From Daldinia sp. FL1419 (lineage: Eukaryota > Ascomycota > Sordariomycetes > Xylariales > Hypoxylaceae), in the NCBI GenBank assembly GCA_025201765.1, contig MU623446.1, positions 62,001 through 126,000 on the forward strand: a stretch of DNA of 64,000 nucleotides. The letters run 5' to 3'. The translations under genes and the position numbers were made by a program. Position 1 is the first letter of the stretch; each line of letters opens with the position of its first letter. A model generated the notes under the pieces. It worked only from the letters and a program-made list of their open reading frames with translations, was not told where the DNA came from and ran no database searches. Below are positions 36,397 through 48,480 of this stretch, piece after piece.

Positions 36397-36747
36397 TTAG
36401 CATCCCTGTCTTCCGATGTTGCGCTGGCCTCGTTTCAAAACTGCTCTGTCGATCATGATGCTCCCCACCGTAACGCAGATTAAGATCAGACAACGAATGG
36501 TAGGCCCTCGGAATTGGTGATAGAAGCTATCATGCATCAGTTTTGAAGCATCAACAAGAGCCACACGCTGTACACGTAATAGGTCGTTTCGATATATAAA
36601 GTCGCACAGATAAGAAATTGAGGGCCAAAGGGTTGGATCTGTAGATGAAGTAGAACAGGGGTACAGTGGAAGTAGTGGTTGTGGTGGATGCGGTTCTACC
36701 GGGGGCTTGGGGGACCCCTGTTCGATCGGCTTAGACTCGTCGGCCAA
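36397..36747 (-). CDS. Possible small membrane protein (doubtful)
   Basis: An open frame of about 115 codons lacks an in-frame ATG at its 5' end, beginning at TTG. If real it needs an upstream exon. A GTGAGT...AACAG intron spanning roughly 36753-36814 would fit, but I found no convincing ATG beyond it. The product is Pro-rich at first (KPPVEPHPPQPLLPLYP), then has LWPSISYLCDFIYRNDLLRVQ and one hydrophobic segment, CLILICVTVGSIMI, near the C-terminus, with a basic tail. The amino-acid make-up is protein-like, but no family is recognised. It could equally be a chance frame or a gene fragment. Confidence 0.25.
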   Translation of the reverse strand: MADESKPIEQGSPKPPVEPHPPQPLLPLYPCSTSSTDPTLWPSISYLCDFIYRNDLLRVQRVALVDASKLMHDSFYHQFRGPTIRCLILICVTVGSIMIDRAVLKRGQRNIGRQGC

Positions 36748-38308
36748 TCTTGCTGTTTTTTTTCATTGTACCTTACATTGGTGGCACTTTATCGGTCCAT
36801 CCCCACACTCACCAAGGCAAGACTTGCTCGTATCTGGGCTCACCTGGCTTAGTAGAACATGCAAATACGCTACTTTGTGCCTAGTACGCAAAGAAAATTT
36901 TTGAACGTTTCAACCAGGTAGTGTACTGCTTACATGCTGTTTGTATGTCGTTTGTATGTCGTTTGTATTTCTGAATGAATGTGTATTGGATTTATGTAAA
37001 GGAACATTTGTATTGAATGGGATTGAAAGATAGAAATACTAGTTAATAATATGGAATGATGTTTAAAGGCCATTCACCTTCCATTCATCAGGTGAATTGT
37101 TTAATGTACATATTATTAGGTATGTAAGTTCGGATGGGCTGAATAGATTGGTTCTCGGTGAAAGAATTCAGAATTCAGCTTAGCCAAGGAAAATAATTTA
37201 CGGACCTATCGATTAACCTTAGCTAGGTACCTACCTATGTATGTATACTAAAGGACCTCATCCGATAAACGGGTACCTACTTCACACGTACCTCTCTGAG
37301 GCATGCACTTCAACGTATAGCGATCGAGGGGAAAAGCCCAGCCAGCCAGTCAACCATTAGGCCAGCCCCTCCATTACCTGATTACTACCGTGCTTTGGAA
37401 TTCTGTCCTCGTCTAGAGCTTGATTTTCAGGGGAGAAGCCCAATGATTGGCGCATGGTAGGAGGGCAATCGGCATTAGTCGACGTAATTGAGTAACGTAC
37501 CTAAGTACCTGGGCGGGGTACTCCGTCGGTACGTACCTGACTATTCCACGTTCGCACCTTCTCATAGGCCCCTGCACGTATGCCCTGCAAGAACGCCTCC
37601 TAGGCCCTACTTGGATCTTTCTCTCCTTCAATTTGACTTGATCTCCTTATTTCTTCCTTATTCATATATTTCATGCAAATGGGCACTGCTCTCTAGGTCT
37701 TCCCACACCCTGCGGCTTCAATCCTTCTGGTCCTTTCTTCGCAGACCTGGACCCAGACAGCATCCCAAGCTTGTGGTTATTCAACTAAAAATTAGGCGAG
37801 TGTAACGTCGTCCTATTATACGTTCATTTACAATAGTGCCCTTGTCAAGCCTTCCACAGGCATTCTTCTAGGTCGCATCCTTCGAGGCTCTTTGTCAATT
37901 ATTTCCCGCCTGAGGCCGAACTTAAAAGAAACACACCCATTTAAGTATCCGTCTTCCCTCCCGACTTGGCGAGTGGCAGAGACTTGACCTCGAGTCACCT
38001 AGTCATATAGTCATCTAGACTACAGCCTTGGAGACGTCTTTAGCCTCCTTCAACACATATTCCCCGACAGCAGGCTGTTAACTGCCCTTCGTTCATACCT
38101 CCTTGGGCTATTCAAGTTGACCTTGTCTGGCCATTACCATATTCCAACTAGGTCTCATAACAAGCAAGCCTTGAGACTATTCAACATTCATTAACCTATT
38201 GATGACCGTTTTTCGAACCAAGGTTCGCGTTTCAATTTATCTAAACTTTGACTAGTTTAGCTGGTTTACTTACGACAACAACAAGAAAATCAACATACGA
38301 TATCTATC
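36748..38308. other. Intergenic region and promoter of the ferric reductase gene
   Basis: It contains GTACC/CTAGGTACCTACC strings at 37218-37235 and 37498-37510 and a short direct repeat TGTATGTCGTT near 36940-36968. From about 37.5 kb it is pyrimidine-rich, as expected for the promoter and leader of the gene starting at 38309. No gene is supported. Confidence 0.5.
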
Positions 38309-40124
38309 ATGGCTGGCGGAGAAGGAAAAGAAGCAGCAGCTGGTGAGGGGCAAGCAGCGGGATGGACGCCGGCTATGGAAAATGAGTCCTTATCTAACTA
38401 TTTACTGGTCGTCTGTGCCGCTCTCTCTTTGGGTCTTATAATATGGCGCATTACGACAGGATTGCAAAAGTACATCCGAACCGTTACGAGTTTGACGAAC
38501 GACACACAACGATACTTCGCACGCCCATCGTCGAGATTTGCGTGGATCAAGAAGAACCTTCTCTATGCTCCCATGTTCAGGAAACGCCACAACCGGGAAT
38601 TTCAGCTAAGCAGTGCGATCAATGTTGGCACTCTACCCACTCGATTCCAATTCCTCTTTTTATTAGGATACTTCGCAACTAACGTCGCCTTCTGTGTCGT
38701 CCACATTCCCTTTGCCGACAGTTTTGCCGATGCGTGTAAGCAGCTGAGGAACCGAAGTGGAACGTTGGCTACCGCCAACATGATCCCGCTATTCCTCATG
38801 GCCGGCAGGAACAACCCCCTCATCCCTTTACTCGGTATGTCTTTCGACACTTTCAACCTCATGCACCGCTGGTTTGGTCGTGTCGTAGCATTGGAGGCAG
38901 TTTGCCATACTTTCGCTTTCTGGGCTGCGTCAGCTCAAGCTGGTGGATGGTCAAAGGCACTGAACACCACCATTACCGTGCCGTTCATGCTATACGGTTT
39001 CCTTGTAAGTTTTATTTCGTATTGTACGTGTCTTTTTCTTTTTAAAATCTAACGTCGTGTAGGCCACCATTGCCTTTGTGGTAATACTATTCCAAGCTTC
39101 TAGCATCGCCAGACACGCGTACTACGAATCTTTCAAGATTCTGCACATTGGTCTCGCTGCCCTTGCGGTTGCCGGCCTTTGGTATCACCTTGACTTGAAG
39201 CACCTCTCCGCGATCAAGTGGCTGATCCCAGTTATTCCTCTCTGGGCTGGTGATAGGCTAATCCGTTTTATGCGTGTTATCTACCATAATTTCGGTCGGG
39301 GAGGAACTAAGACGCTTGTCGAAGCACTTCCTGGCAATGCTGTCCGCTTGACAGTGACTATGGCTCGACCCTGGACTTTTAAGCCTGGTCAACATGCATA
39401 CCTATACATGCCATCTATCAGTTTTTGGCAGTCCCACCCGTTCTCTTTGGCGTGGAGCGAGGAAGCCGAAGAATTAAGCTCGGATAAGATTGCTATGAAT
39501 CGACAAGATGTGCTCGCTATGCGCAAGACCACTATGTCTTTCATCATTCGAGGACGGTCGGGAATGACACATACCTTATACCAGCGGGCTGCAGCACAAC
39601 CTGATGGCCGACTGATGACAACGTGTCTTGTCGAGGGTCCGTATGGTGGCGAGCATATGATGCACTCCTACGGCACTGTGATGCTTTTTGCCGGTGGTGT
39701 AGGTATCACACACGCAGTTCCCCACGTCCGAGACTTAGTTGCGGGTTTTGCAAATGGTACGGTAGCTACGCGGAAAGTGGTGTTGGTATGGATTATTCAG
39801 AGCCCTGAGCACTTGGAATGGATCCGACCGTGGATGACGGAGATCCTAGCTATGGATAGACGACGCGACATACTGCGTATCATGCTATTCGTCAGTAGAC
39901 CGCGCTCGACGAAGGAAATTCACAGCCCTTCGTCAACGGTCCAGATGTTCCCTGGCAGGCCTAACATTGAGACTCTAATTGGCATGGAGTCGGAGCAACA
40001 AGTTGGGACGATGGGTGTGACGGTGTGTGGACCTGGTGCTCTTAGCGACGAGGTCCGACAAGCGATTCGCCGTAAGCAGTACAACTCATCGATCGACTTT
40101 ATCGAGGAGGCCTTCTCGTGGTAG
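38309..40124 (+). CDS. Ferric/cupric reductase, FRE family transmembrane flavocytochrome
   Basis: Two exons, 38309-39004 and 39063-40124, give 585 residues. The 58-nt intron starts GTAAGT and ends TGTAG. The ferric-reductase membrane core carries two HX13H pairs: H186/H200 (MHRWFGR...CHTFAF) and H260/H274 (FKILHIG...LWYHLDL), the expected ligands of two stacked hemes. An FAD-binding domain follows with HPFSLAW and a preceding FKPGQHAYLYMP. The NAD(P)H-binding domain has FAGGVGITHAVPHVRDL and the C-terminal CGPGALSDEVR. Enzymes of this type pass electrons from NADPH through FAD and heme across the plasma membrane to reduce extracellular Fe(III) or Cu(II) for uptake. No classical signal peptide precedes the first TM (about 31-47). 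No siderophore or permease genes lie beside it, so its metal and regulation are open. Confidence 0.92.
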
Positions 40125-41540
40125 GCGATTAAGATACCACCACTATCACTCTGGTCGCTTATAATTCAAGAAGACCGGGTGGAGAGGGCGTCCTGATTTA
40201 TTGTAGTTGTACGATTACTCTTTCGGTTGCGCATATTTGTTCTTTTTTTCCTAGGACCGCCCTCACAGTTTCTTGTAGATACTTCTTTCGTTGATAGATA
40301 CGCCGGCCTGAAGCCAACTGGTGGCTATAGCCGGATAGATCGAGAATGATTCGTTTGAAACACTTGGGTTTTGAGGTATATTGCAATCCACGTGAACAAT
40401 GAAGTTTATTGAAACCCTACAAGATTAACTAATAGGTAACGGTGTTTCACATGATTTGACTAGACCTCAATCTCCCTAATCTCGAAGCAAATGCGCATTT
40501 CAAAGCGTTGGTTAGCTGGTAAGCTTACGTATGTTATTCAAGGTACCCGTATGTTCAAACCCTAATGAAGCAGCTTCTTCCGTTAACATTGTAAATTACG
40601 ATAAACAGTCTTCTGATATTGATATGCAAGAATTTGGGGGGTCATGGGTTAGAATTGAGTCATTTTATCCTTTCTAATAGAATGAATCATCTGCTGCATT
40701 GTACTATAGTAAATGAATATGAAAAAGTGCTGAAACTTGGATGATACCCCCCATACTTTGCTAACCTAGGCTGCTAGGTAGGTAGCTAGATTGGGGTAGC
40801 AGCCGCCTGTCAGAGAGCACCGTTGGATCCTAATCGGGTCGCATCTAACGTGTACCACGTCAGCGGGGTAAAGAGGTGGGCGAGTGTGAGATAAGCAGCT
40901 TTCCCTGGCTGCAAGGTTAGTTAACCTAGCAGGTTAGATAGCAGGCCAGATAGCAGGCCAGATAGCGGGTTAGATAGGTACCCAAGGTAGCAATTAGTGG
41001 TTAGAGAGGTTAGTGGCTAACCTAGCCGCTTCTCGGATGACTTCAACCCCGATAGGACCTACCACGCATCACGCCCGAATCGTGTGAGGCTATCTCGTTC
41101 CTACATAAATAATTTAATTCTTCTACCTTGGTTCTTGTTTTCTTCCCACCAATACATACGTGCCTTTTCGGCTACCGACATCCTTTCTAACTGGAACCTG
41201 GGGTAAACGGACAAACAACGAAACGAACCAATAAGATTCAACTAGTTATTTAACTTGCGGCCTTGGGTTCCTTGCGCTTACCGTTAGGTCATTACGCTAT
41301 CGCTTTCTTCTCGAATAGACGTCCGCCCCTCGCATCGTACTCATCTAGCTTAGACCATTCTCCCCGTGTTATCGTCGACCTCGACTTCGCGATCACGTAC
41401 TCGATCAGCTCAGTTTGTCCACGCACCGAAGACCGGACTTCGAGTTGTCGGATATACCAGTAAAAAGCCACTAGGAAAAGCTACTAGGTTAACGAAGGGG
41501 ATATACGCACCCGCGGACCGCGCGGAATAGATCGGTTGCA
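40125..41540. other. Intergenic region with 12-bp tandem repeat
   Basis: It holds the tandem at 40931-40978, a CCTAGGCTGCTAGGTAGGTAG string near 40766-40786 and, from about 41.1 kb, a pyrimidine-rich tract likely to belong to the Yippee gene leader. No gene is supported. Confidence 0.55.
40931..40978. repeat. Four copies of a 12-bp tandem repeat
   Basis: Consensus AGGYYAGATAGC repeated four times head-to-tail. The inner two copies are identical and the outer two differ by transitions, with one extra change at each edge. Confidence 0.8.
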
Positions 41541-42037
41541 ATGGGTCTTGCCTATAACACGTATCTTGATAGCAACAAGATATACGGCTGTAAGAACTGC
41601 AAAGCCCATCTAGCCAACCATGAGGAAATAATAAGTCGCGTACGTTATTCTCATCTCCGTTCCCTCGTCTGGACTTGGACTCCCCGGTCTAGTCCTATCC
41701 TATCCTATCCCCAAAGCTCAACCCACCTACCTCCTCCCACCTAGCTAGCATCTTTCCCGACATTTTAAATCCCATAACTAACCCAACCCCTCCCCACCGA
41801 CAGAATTTCCGCGGCCAACACGGCAAAGCGTACCTCTTCAACACCGTCGTCAACGTCGACGCAGGCGAGCCCTCGGAGCGCAGCATGACGACAGGTCGGC
41901 ACATAGTCCGGGACATCACATGCAAGCAGTGCAAGGAGACGGTCGGTTGGAAGTACGACCGCGCCTACGAATCCAGCGAGAAGTACAAGGAGGGCAAGTT
42001 TATCCTCGAGGCCGAACTCTTGTGTAACGTCAGCTAG
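41541..42037 (+). CDS. Yippee-like zinc-binding protein
   Basis: Two exons, 41541-41639 and 41804-42037, give 110 residues, a normal Yippee length. The intron begins GTACGT and ends CGACAG. The zinc site is complete: C17-X2-C20, exactly 52 residues, then C73-X2-C76, followed by the GWKY motif and the KFILEAELL end. Together these match the family's conserved spacing. Yippee proteins adopt a beta-rich fold related to cereblon and RIG-I C-terminal domains. The yeast member Moh1 is linked to stationary-phase survival, and molecular partners are poorly known. Neighbouring genes give no hint of its job. Confidence 0.94.
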
Positions 42038-42793
42038 ACGGCCGGCTCGCCTGTCCGCTGTATTCGTTATAGATGGATATGGAGGGAACAATATCCTTTA
42101 GCAGCTTTGATTTTGTCGATGAGACGAGGGGAGGGAAGGGAAGGAAGTAAGGTATTCATTATACGCAACACGGTCCGGTCTGTTTTTAGCATGGGCATGC
42201 ATTGGTCGGGCGTTTTCTTGTTTATCACGAGCGGGTCTGGTCTGGTCTGGTCTGGTCTGGTCTGCTTGCTTGCTGGGTGGTTTTAGACGGGCAAAGGGTT
42301 GGCGCCTCTCACGAACTGTATGTACAATGCGCAACCCGGCATCGACGCCGTTAGAGGTATTACGTCATGAAGCTTCCTTATGGGATCTTATACAGGTTGA
42401 TAGATCAGCTTAGCATTTATAAATTGTTACTTTTATGCTTTACAATACCGAGCTCTAGGTTACTATTAATTACGCCTACGTTGCATACCAAGGCACCACA
42501 AAATATATAGGTCTGATATTGAGAGGTTATGCTTCCATCCATTTCGAGAGCTATATAGGACAAGCCAATCCGCTGAACTGAGCCAAAAACACTCCATCCG
42601 AAGCAAAAATTATAAGCAGTGCAAGCCAGAAATCAACCTCAAGACCGGTACCAGCTAACGCCATTCCAATGCAGAAACATGTATATATCTTCGCAGACCT
42701 TAAACCATTATTCAACCCTCCAGAGTAGTCAGGTCCAGCCCACGGTGCTCCTGGGCAGCGCCAAGTATTCTCACATCTTTAGCAACCTTTACC
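42038..42793. other. Intergenic region between convergent genes
   Basis: Holds the GGTCT tandem at 42234-42264 and probable 3' ends of the Yippee and transporter genes. Nothing else is supported. Confidence 0.55.
42234..42264. repeat. GGTCT pentanucleotide microsatellite
   Basis: Six perfect tandem units of GGTCT on the + strand. Confidence 0.9.
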
Positions 42794-44196
42794 TTAGTTA
42801 TGCTCGATAGGCTCTTCGGGAAGCAACTCCTCTACTTCTTCTTCTGGCTCGAGGAACTTGAACGGTGGGCGTACGACGCCGTTAAACAAGAAAGTAAAGT
42901 ACACTAGCAAGACGAAACCGAGAACTTGCAGCCACTTGAATCCTTCCCATCCAAGACCGAGGGAAACCATCCAGATGAATAGGGTTCTGCAGCTATCAAT
43001 AGTTGATCGTGCAGTTGCACTGACGCTACGAGTGACGGAAAGACCGAAGAAGTTGTAACCACTGGTAACGATGTTAGTATCCCTAAAATCATAGATATAC
43101 AGTGGTACAGAGCTCAACTTACCCAATAGAGACCATGGTCAGTATACTGGACACCCAGACGGCTCTGTACTCGGTCATTTGTCGGAAACCCTCAACCATA
43201 TCGAACATTCCGTAACGGCCAGCATCAGACCTGCCAATGGTAAGGTGCAGTACCAGCATGCAGATAAGAGTGACGGCAAGACCGAAAAGACCTTCCCATC
43301 CAACAACCTCGATGGGGTCGATTTTGGAACGTTCTAATAGCCATTCCTCAAGGACGAATTGTGTGGCTGTGAAAATCTGGGCGAAGGCAATAAGAACAAC
43401 ACCCAGGGCAGCACGGAGACCGGCATCGGAAGCAGCATCCTCTGTAGCCTGGAACAAGGCGTTTGCAGTTGCAGCCTTGGTATCGGGCCAAATAATACCC
43501 GCAAGTCCAACTAGAGCGATACCAACCATAACGCCCATCAACGAAACCCAATGGAATAGGTGCAGCTTGCGATGTAGGAAGATGACACTGAATAAGCCGA
43601 CGAATAATACGAGAGCACCACGAGTCATTTGGTAGATCGAGGCAGCTACCATGAACAGACCCGCGTTCACAAGAGTCGTGCCGAGGATATCGCAAATGGC
43701 TGGTAGTGCAAGGAGCACGATACCGAAGCCCCTCAGAGGCCCATCGACAACACCAACGCCATTCTTAACGAGAGGGTCGGGACGGATAAGCGTCTGCTCC
43801 GAGTTGACGCTGGCAGCATCATCATCATTATCAACTTCCGCGTCTCCTCTGGGGATTGCCTGGTATCCATTGGCCGCAGGAGTCTTCCTATCGGCATAGC
43901 GCTGGTACACGAGCCTTAACCCAACGACAATCCAGCATCCGACTTCTCCTATGAACATCTGCGCAGTCTGAAGCACGGGCTGCTCAAAATTCTGCCGCTT
44001 CTTGGGGTCGGGGTCATCGCAGTTCCGAACGCATTGATTATCCTGCACGGTCGCGTAGTTAGCAAGCCGCATCTCAAACATCTAGGTATAACAACGACAA
44101 AGTGAGTCTTACCTGGTATTTAGTAAACAGTGTATTGCAGACTCCTGTGAGCAACATCATGCCTACCAGGAGCGGGATGAGAGCTTTAGGCGCCAT
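42794..44196 (-). CDS. SLC35F6-like drug/metabolite-superfamily transporter
   Basis: Three exons, 44196-44113, 44042-43123 and 43061-42794, give 423 residues. Joins restore TLFTKYQDNQCVRNCDDP and ILTMVSIGGYNFFGLSVTRS, and intron 2 has a perfect ATACTAAC branch. About ten hydrophobic segments alternate with short loops, for example LIPLLVGMMLLTGVCNTL, GFGIVLLALPAICDIL, IYQMTRGALVLFVGLFSVIFL and GVMVGIALVGLAGII. QMTRGALVLF and an acidic tail (EPEEEVEELLPEEP) resemble the nucleotide-sugar-transporter-like SLC35F6 group in the EamA/DMT superfamily. Animal SLC35F6 has been placed in lysosomes and mitochondria. The cargo and membrane in this fungus are unknown. A 13-residue longer exon 2 (acceptor 5' of MFEMRLANYATVQ) is possible but less like the family. 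Confidence 0.87.
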
Positions 44197-45203
44197 GACG
44201 GCTGGCGATTCACGGGGTGGTACCGCAAAGGAGGTGATCTTGTACCAGCAAGAGAGACAGGGGATGTTACAAGTGAGCAGGTGCAATTTAACGGTACGAT
44301 TACGGTGTAACGAGAATTAAAATAAAAGAAAAACAAGATATGGTCTAGATGTAGATGTGAGGCAGCCTTGATGAGCTGCGACTGATGGATGAATGCGAAG
44401 CTCCCCGGAGTTGGCGGCGAGGAACGACGTGCGAAGGTTGTGTGTCGGAAGAGTGTAGGGGACGAGCCACGCGTGGGTTTGGAACTCGATAACGTCGAAT
44501 TGCACCCAGTCTTAGGTAATTCCCTAACTTTGGTACCCTTGGCTCCAGGACAAGATCGCCGAATGCGAAGGCGCGTGTACCTTGCTGGCAAATGCTGGGT
44601 ACTTCCAATGCCGTATGCTGTAGGCTGTAAGCTGGCTGCTGTATGCAAGTACAATTAGGTACCCTACATAATGTAATGCAAAGAGCTGGGACCCTATGCT
44701 GCCCCCGCATTGGTCAGCCGATTAGCCTTATGATATCAACTTCTCCTTTAATTGGCTTAGCTACAAAGCCCCCCCCGGGTCTAGAATACGGAATTTCCCA
44801 TCTTGGGGCCGGCAGGTGCTCGATAAATGCATCTCGTGATTTGTTACTATTGTCATCGTTGCTATCATTGTTACCTATCATCTATTGCAGCCTTGAATAA
44901 CATATTGATTTCTTAGAATTAGTTTCTTATGCTATAAGCGTGTTTCATAACCTCCTCACACTTATGAGTTCCTTATTGCAAGCCCTATAGGCGTACGAAG
45001 TACTAGTAGCAGAAACGCAGGGAAATGATTCAACGACCATAACGTCAAACAATTATTCCAATCTGTAGATCATTCGTAGACATAGATGTTTGCACTTTGC
45101 AGCGCTAGATGGTATAACGGACCAAAAAAAAAACAGAATATGCATGCTAATAAAACACCCAACTCCTCAGTCTATAAAACCACCCCAAGAACACCCTATC
45201 CAA
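44197..45203. other. Intergenic region upstream of the SLC35F6-like gene
   Basis: Several overlapping open frames at 44163-44710 in different phases have no family features and lie in the likely promoter and 5' leader of the transporter. A C run sits near 44771-44777. No further gene is supported. Confidence 0.5.
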
Positions 45204-46349
45204 TTAATCGCAGAATGCCTGTCTTTCATTATCAGTGGCGATGCTTGATTTCTCGCCTTTTCCGAATCTTCGCTTTTGCTTTTTCTTTCTCTGTTTCTCC
45301 TTTTCTTCTTCAGGGTTCTTGTCTCCGAGATTGTTGTGATGAGGAATGCCCAACTCTTTATCACGCGCTAGGCGCTCCATATCCTTCTTGGTTAGAGGGA
45401 CTCCCTCGATAGCTTTCACATGTTTCCCTTCGACACCCATCATGATACCTGCGATAGCGGAGACTATGCATGCAAGGCAAACGAATAGACCAGTCGACCA
45501 ACTAGGCCGATCGTAGCGGTTCAGCGCCCACATAAATCCCGATAAAACGCATTGCAGAAACGTGTTGGCAACATTGAAGTAGATAATGAAATCCATCTTC
45601 CACATCTTAGTCGGGGGTGCCCGAATACCCGTGGGCGGAGCATCTGATATTGTCTCTAGAGGATACGGAACACTATCAACGTTGTAGTTTGTGATCGCTT
45701 CATCGATATTCTTCGGGCCAAGGGCCACGGGGAGTTGTTCAGAACCAGGAAGACGAAACCAACCACGATGAACGCCTGCCAAGCTTCGCAGAGCCTTGTG
45801 ATCACCCCGAAGGCGATACCGCAGCAAGAAGTACAAGTCGCGAAAGCGCCACGGTGCTAGACCGAAACCAGTTACGCAGAATAGAGCGTTTAGTATTTGG
45901 GAATCCGTTTCGATCCATATTCTGCGGGGCGAGTCGATATCGTCGCAGTCAAATTTCCCATTGACCCAGCACATCTCTGGTGCGGCGTTACATAATAGGA
46001 GGAAGAGCATGCCACCCCAAGCAATGACATTGAGGGAGTAGATGGTAAGAAAGAAGCCGAATCCAGTATTGTAGAATTCCCAGAATGAAACTAGACCCAT
46101 TCGTATCTGCTCCTTTATGGGATATTTAGGCGGGAAGTGGTATCCATTTGCATATTCTTGCATTTGAATATTCACAGCGGAGACATTCGATGCGAGCGCA
46201 CTGCCTACACCCTCTTGCGCCTGGGTCGATACAATTGGCGCGCGTTGACTTAAAGCATCGTTTTGGTCCGTAGCAGTTGATATCGTCGTGACTCGATCGA
46301 CGGTGTCTTCCTGTCCTTCTTTAGATATTCGGGGAGAATCCGGTGGCAT
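45204..46349 (-). CDS. Fungal four-TM membrane protein, DUF2985-like
   Basis: One exon, 381 residues, with a true ATG at 46349. A polar N-terminus (1-85) is followed by about four membrane segments: FLTIYSLNVIAWGGMLFLLLC, ILNALFCVTGFGLAPW, IIYFNVANTFLQCVLSGFMW and GLFVCLACIVSAIAGIMMG. The stretch RIWIETDSQILNALFCVTGF into PWRFRDLYFLLRYRLRGDHKAL is strongly patterned and resembles the fungal-specific DUF2985 family as I recall it. A search should confirm that. The C-terminus is lysine/arginine rich (KQRKKKQKRRFGKG), suiting a cytosolic face. Function is not known for the family, so none is assigned. The aromatic-rich FWEFYNTGFGFF before the first TM is typical of these proteins. Confidence 0.82.
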   Translation of the reverse strand: MPPDSPRISKEGQEDTVDRVTTISTATDQNDALSQRAPIVSTQAQEGVGSALASNVSAVNIQMQEYANGYHFPPKYPIKEQIRMGLVSFWEFYNTGFGFFLTIYSLNVIAWGGMLFLLLCNAAPEMCWVNGKFDCDDIDSPRRIWIETDSQILNALFCVTGFGLAPWRFRDLYFLLRYRLRGDHKALRSLAGVHRGWFRLPGSEQLPVALGPKNIDEAITNYNVDSVPYPLETISDAPPTGIRAPPTKMWKMDFIIYFNVANTFLQCVLSGFMWALNRYDRPSWSTGLFVCLACIVSAIAGIMMGVEGKHVKAIEGVPLTKKDMERLARDKELGIPHHNNLGDKNPEEEKEKQRKKKQKRRFGKGEKSSIATDNERQAFCD

Positions 46350-47981
46350 CTTCAGGAGACGCCTTAGCTCGTTCTGTAAACCGGTAATTCGCGCAAATCC
46401 CGTTTCCGAACGCGAGACGACGTAAGCTGGTGTTGAAATCGAATTAAGAGTGAGATGTAGTAGGTATTAATCGATAATTTTGCAGCACAGGTATCGCAGC
46501 ACAAGGGGTAAAAAAAGAAGAAAAATTTGAAGGACCGAATGTGTGACTGCACGGTCCGACTGATATGTTTCGAAATGCCGTAGGAAGAAAAGAAAGACAG
46601 GAACAAACGATTATAAAAACAATTGCTCGAGTACAATACAATAGAAGAATAAACGGGTACCCGATGTTGAAGATGAAGAAATGTACAAGGTAACACAACA
46701 GGATTTGGTGTACACTATAAGGAGTACGAAGTACGACCCCGGGAGCGACCTATTGATAGGTACACGAATAATTTGGTACAATGCTAGCGTAAAGTTAGGC
46801 TTTGGTGCGGATAATGTAGGAATTTGTATGGGGCAAGGGGTCCTTCGTCCCCTCTATCTTAAAGTAGGTACCTAAAGTAACCTAACAATGACTGGCTGCG
46901 GTTCGATGGTCCAATGTTTGCAAGTGCGACTTGTTCCTTCGCATCTAATTAGCAGTTCAAGCAAGACAGCCAGGGGCACAGCTCCCTTTTCTAAGTCCTG
47001 GTCTCATAAATCGGCAAGTCAGCAGGTAATCAAAGAGAGATAATAAAAGTATAACTACCTACATATAATAAGACCTAAAAAAGCTTCATCGCAACAACGG
47101 CCGTAAACTCTAAGAAAAGGCCACGCAAGTCTAGATCGAGAGTCGTGCGTCATTAGACGTATACGAAGTGCGAGATTCTTACGTTTCCGCATTTTCGATG
47201 ACATGCGCATCGAACGTGTCGAAAAGGTCTAGATTTCTCCACCCCAGCTGAAGATTCCCAAGATCTGCGCCTCGAAAGAGACGCAGCCATATTCGTAGCT
47301 CTCCTCTCGGACTGCCACCTAAGATATCTAGGTACATAGTAGCTACGTACGCAAAAGCGAATTTCGGATATGATTCTAATTAAAACACGGCCGCACATTA
47401 TACTACCAATCTGTCGATGTCCGTCCGTATCTTGAACAAATCAAGACTTTGAAACCCAATAAATAAGCAGTGATAGCACGAACTTTATAGGAGTACAGTC
47501 TCAGTTTGCTCACTAACATATGTAGGTGTGGCCCTATCTGATGTCATTCACTTGTGACTTAAGAGTCGGGAAACGCCACCAATGTCTCACTTCCAAACCA
47601 AAAGCTGAAGCGAAACTTTCAATAAGATTTCGTTTGAACATTTCTTGATGTCCCCAAACTGTGGTTCCGATAATCTGATAAGTTGAGATGTAACTAACTT
47701 TAGATCCAACGTTAATAGACAGGTCTTAAAAGCTTAAACTTTTAGGGACGACTTATCAAGTGCCTTAAAAGTAAAACTTGACAATGGCGGAAACATACAT
47801 CTATCTCTTCTTATTAGAGGCAGGCACGATAGGCATACAAGTGCCGCCCCACACCGCCTTCATGCCCTAAAGCTCTTGCCATAGTGTGTAGCTTGTCGCT
47901 TGCCAAAAGGTTCTTAAATTTTGAACGAGAATTACCACGAGATTAAAAGTTAATACCAAACACAACAACAAATAATTTACC
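46350..47981. other. Intergenic region
   Basis: Likely promoter and leader of the DUF2985-like gene on the left (46350-46900) and of SEN15 on the right. Open frames at 46364-46698 and 47153-47398 lack support. A GTACC/CTAAAG string lies near 46865-46878. Confidence 0.5.
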
Positions 47982-48416
47982 ATGGCCGAGAAATCCTATA
48001 TTGAACACCTCGCAGTATCGGTGCTTGAAAATCTCAAGTATCAACATGATTGGACTGAGTTGCACATATTGACTCATTCCCCTGTGAATAATTTACCTCT
48101 ACCACGACCCCTGATCTCTGGATTGCCTCCCCGTCGGCTCTATCTACATCCCGATGATCAGATTGAAATGTTAAAATCCCACCCGAACCCGGAAGATCGG
48201 ATTCCAGAGATACCCGTAACAGAATGGGTATTACCGGTTCATCTGGCTGAAAAATGGACACTAAAGGCATTTGCAAGCGTTTTTGATTCCATGCCGCCGG
48301 AAACCTCAGCAGGTCCGGACCGCGTCAAGAGAGTACTACTCGCCACGGTACATGACGATTCTACCGTCGTTTATTACTTTATGCATGATGGTATTGTCAA
48401 GCCTCGGCAGAACTAA
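47982..48416 (+). CDS. SEN15: tRNA-splicing endonuclease subunit Sen15
   Basis: One exon of 144 residues, with the start in a strong CCATGG context. The Sen15 fold is shown by DWTELHILTHSP, RPLISGLPPRRLYLHPDDQ, TEWVLPVHLAEKWTLKAFASVFDSMP and the C-terminal VLLATVHDDSTVVYYFMHDGIVKPRQN, which ends as fungal family members do. Sen15 is a small structural subunit of the heterotetrameric Sen2-Sen34-Sen54-Sen15 endonuclease that cuts introns from pre-tRNA; it has no catalytic residues of its own. Length agrees with fungal orthologues. It lies tail-to-tail with the dehydrogenase pseudogene, only about 65 bp apart. Confidence 0.94.
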   Translation: MAEKSYIEHLAVSVLENLKYQHDWTELHILTHSPVNNLPLPRPLISGLPPRRLYLHPDDQIEMLKSHPNPEDRIPEIPVTEWVLPVHLAEKWTLKAFASVFDSMPPETSAGPDRVKRVLLATVHDDSTVVYYFMHDGIVKPRQN

Positions 48417-48480
48417 AGTAGGGGGAACCGGGTTTGCTTCGCTCGAGGGTTGCAGTGATGCCCTCAAAAATATCCTCCAG

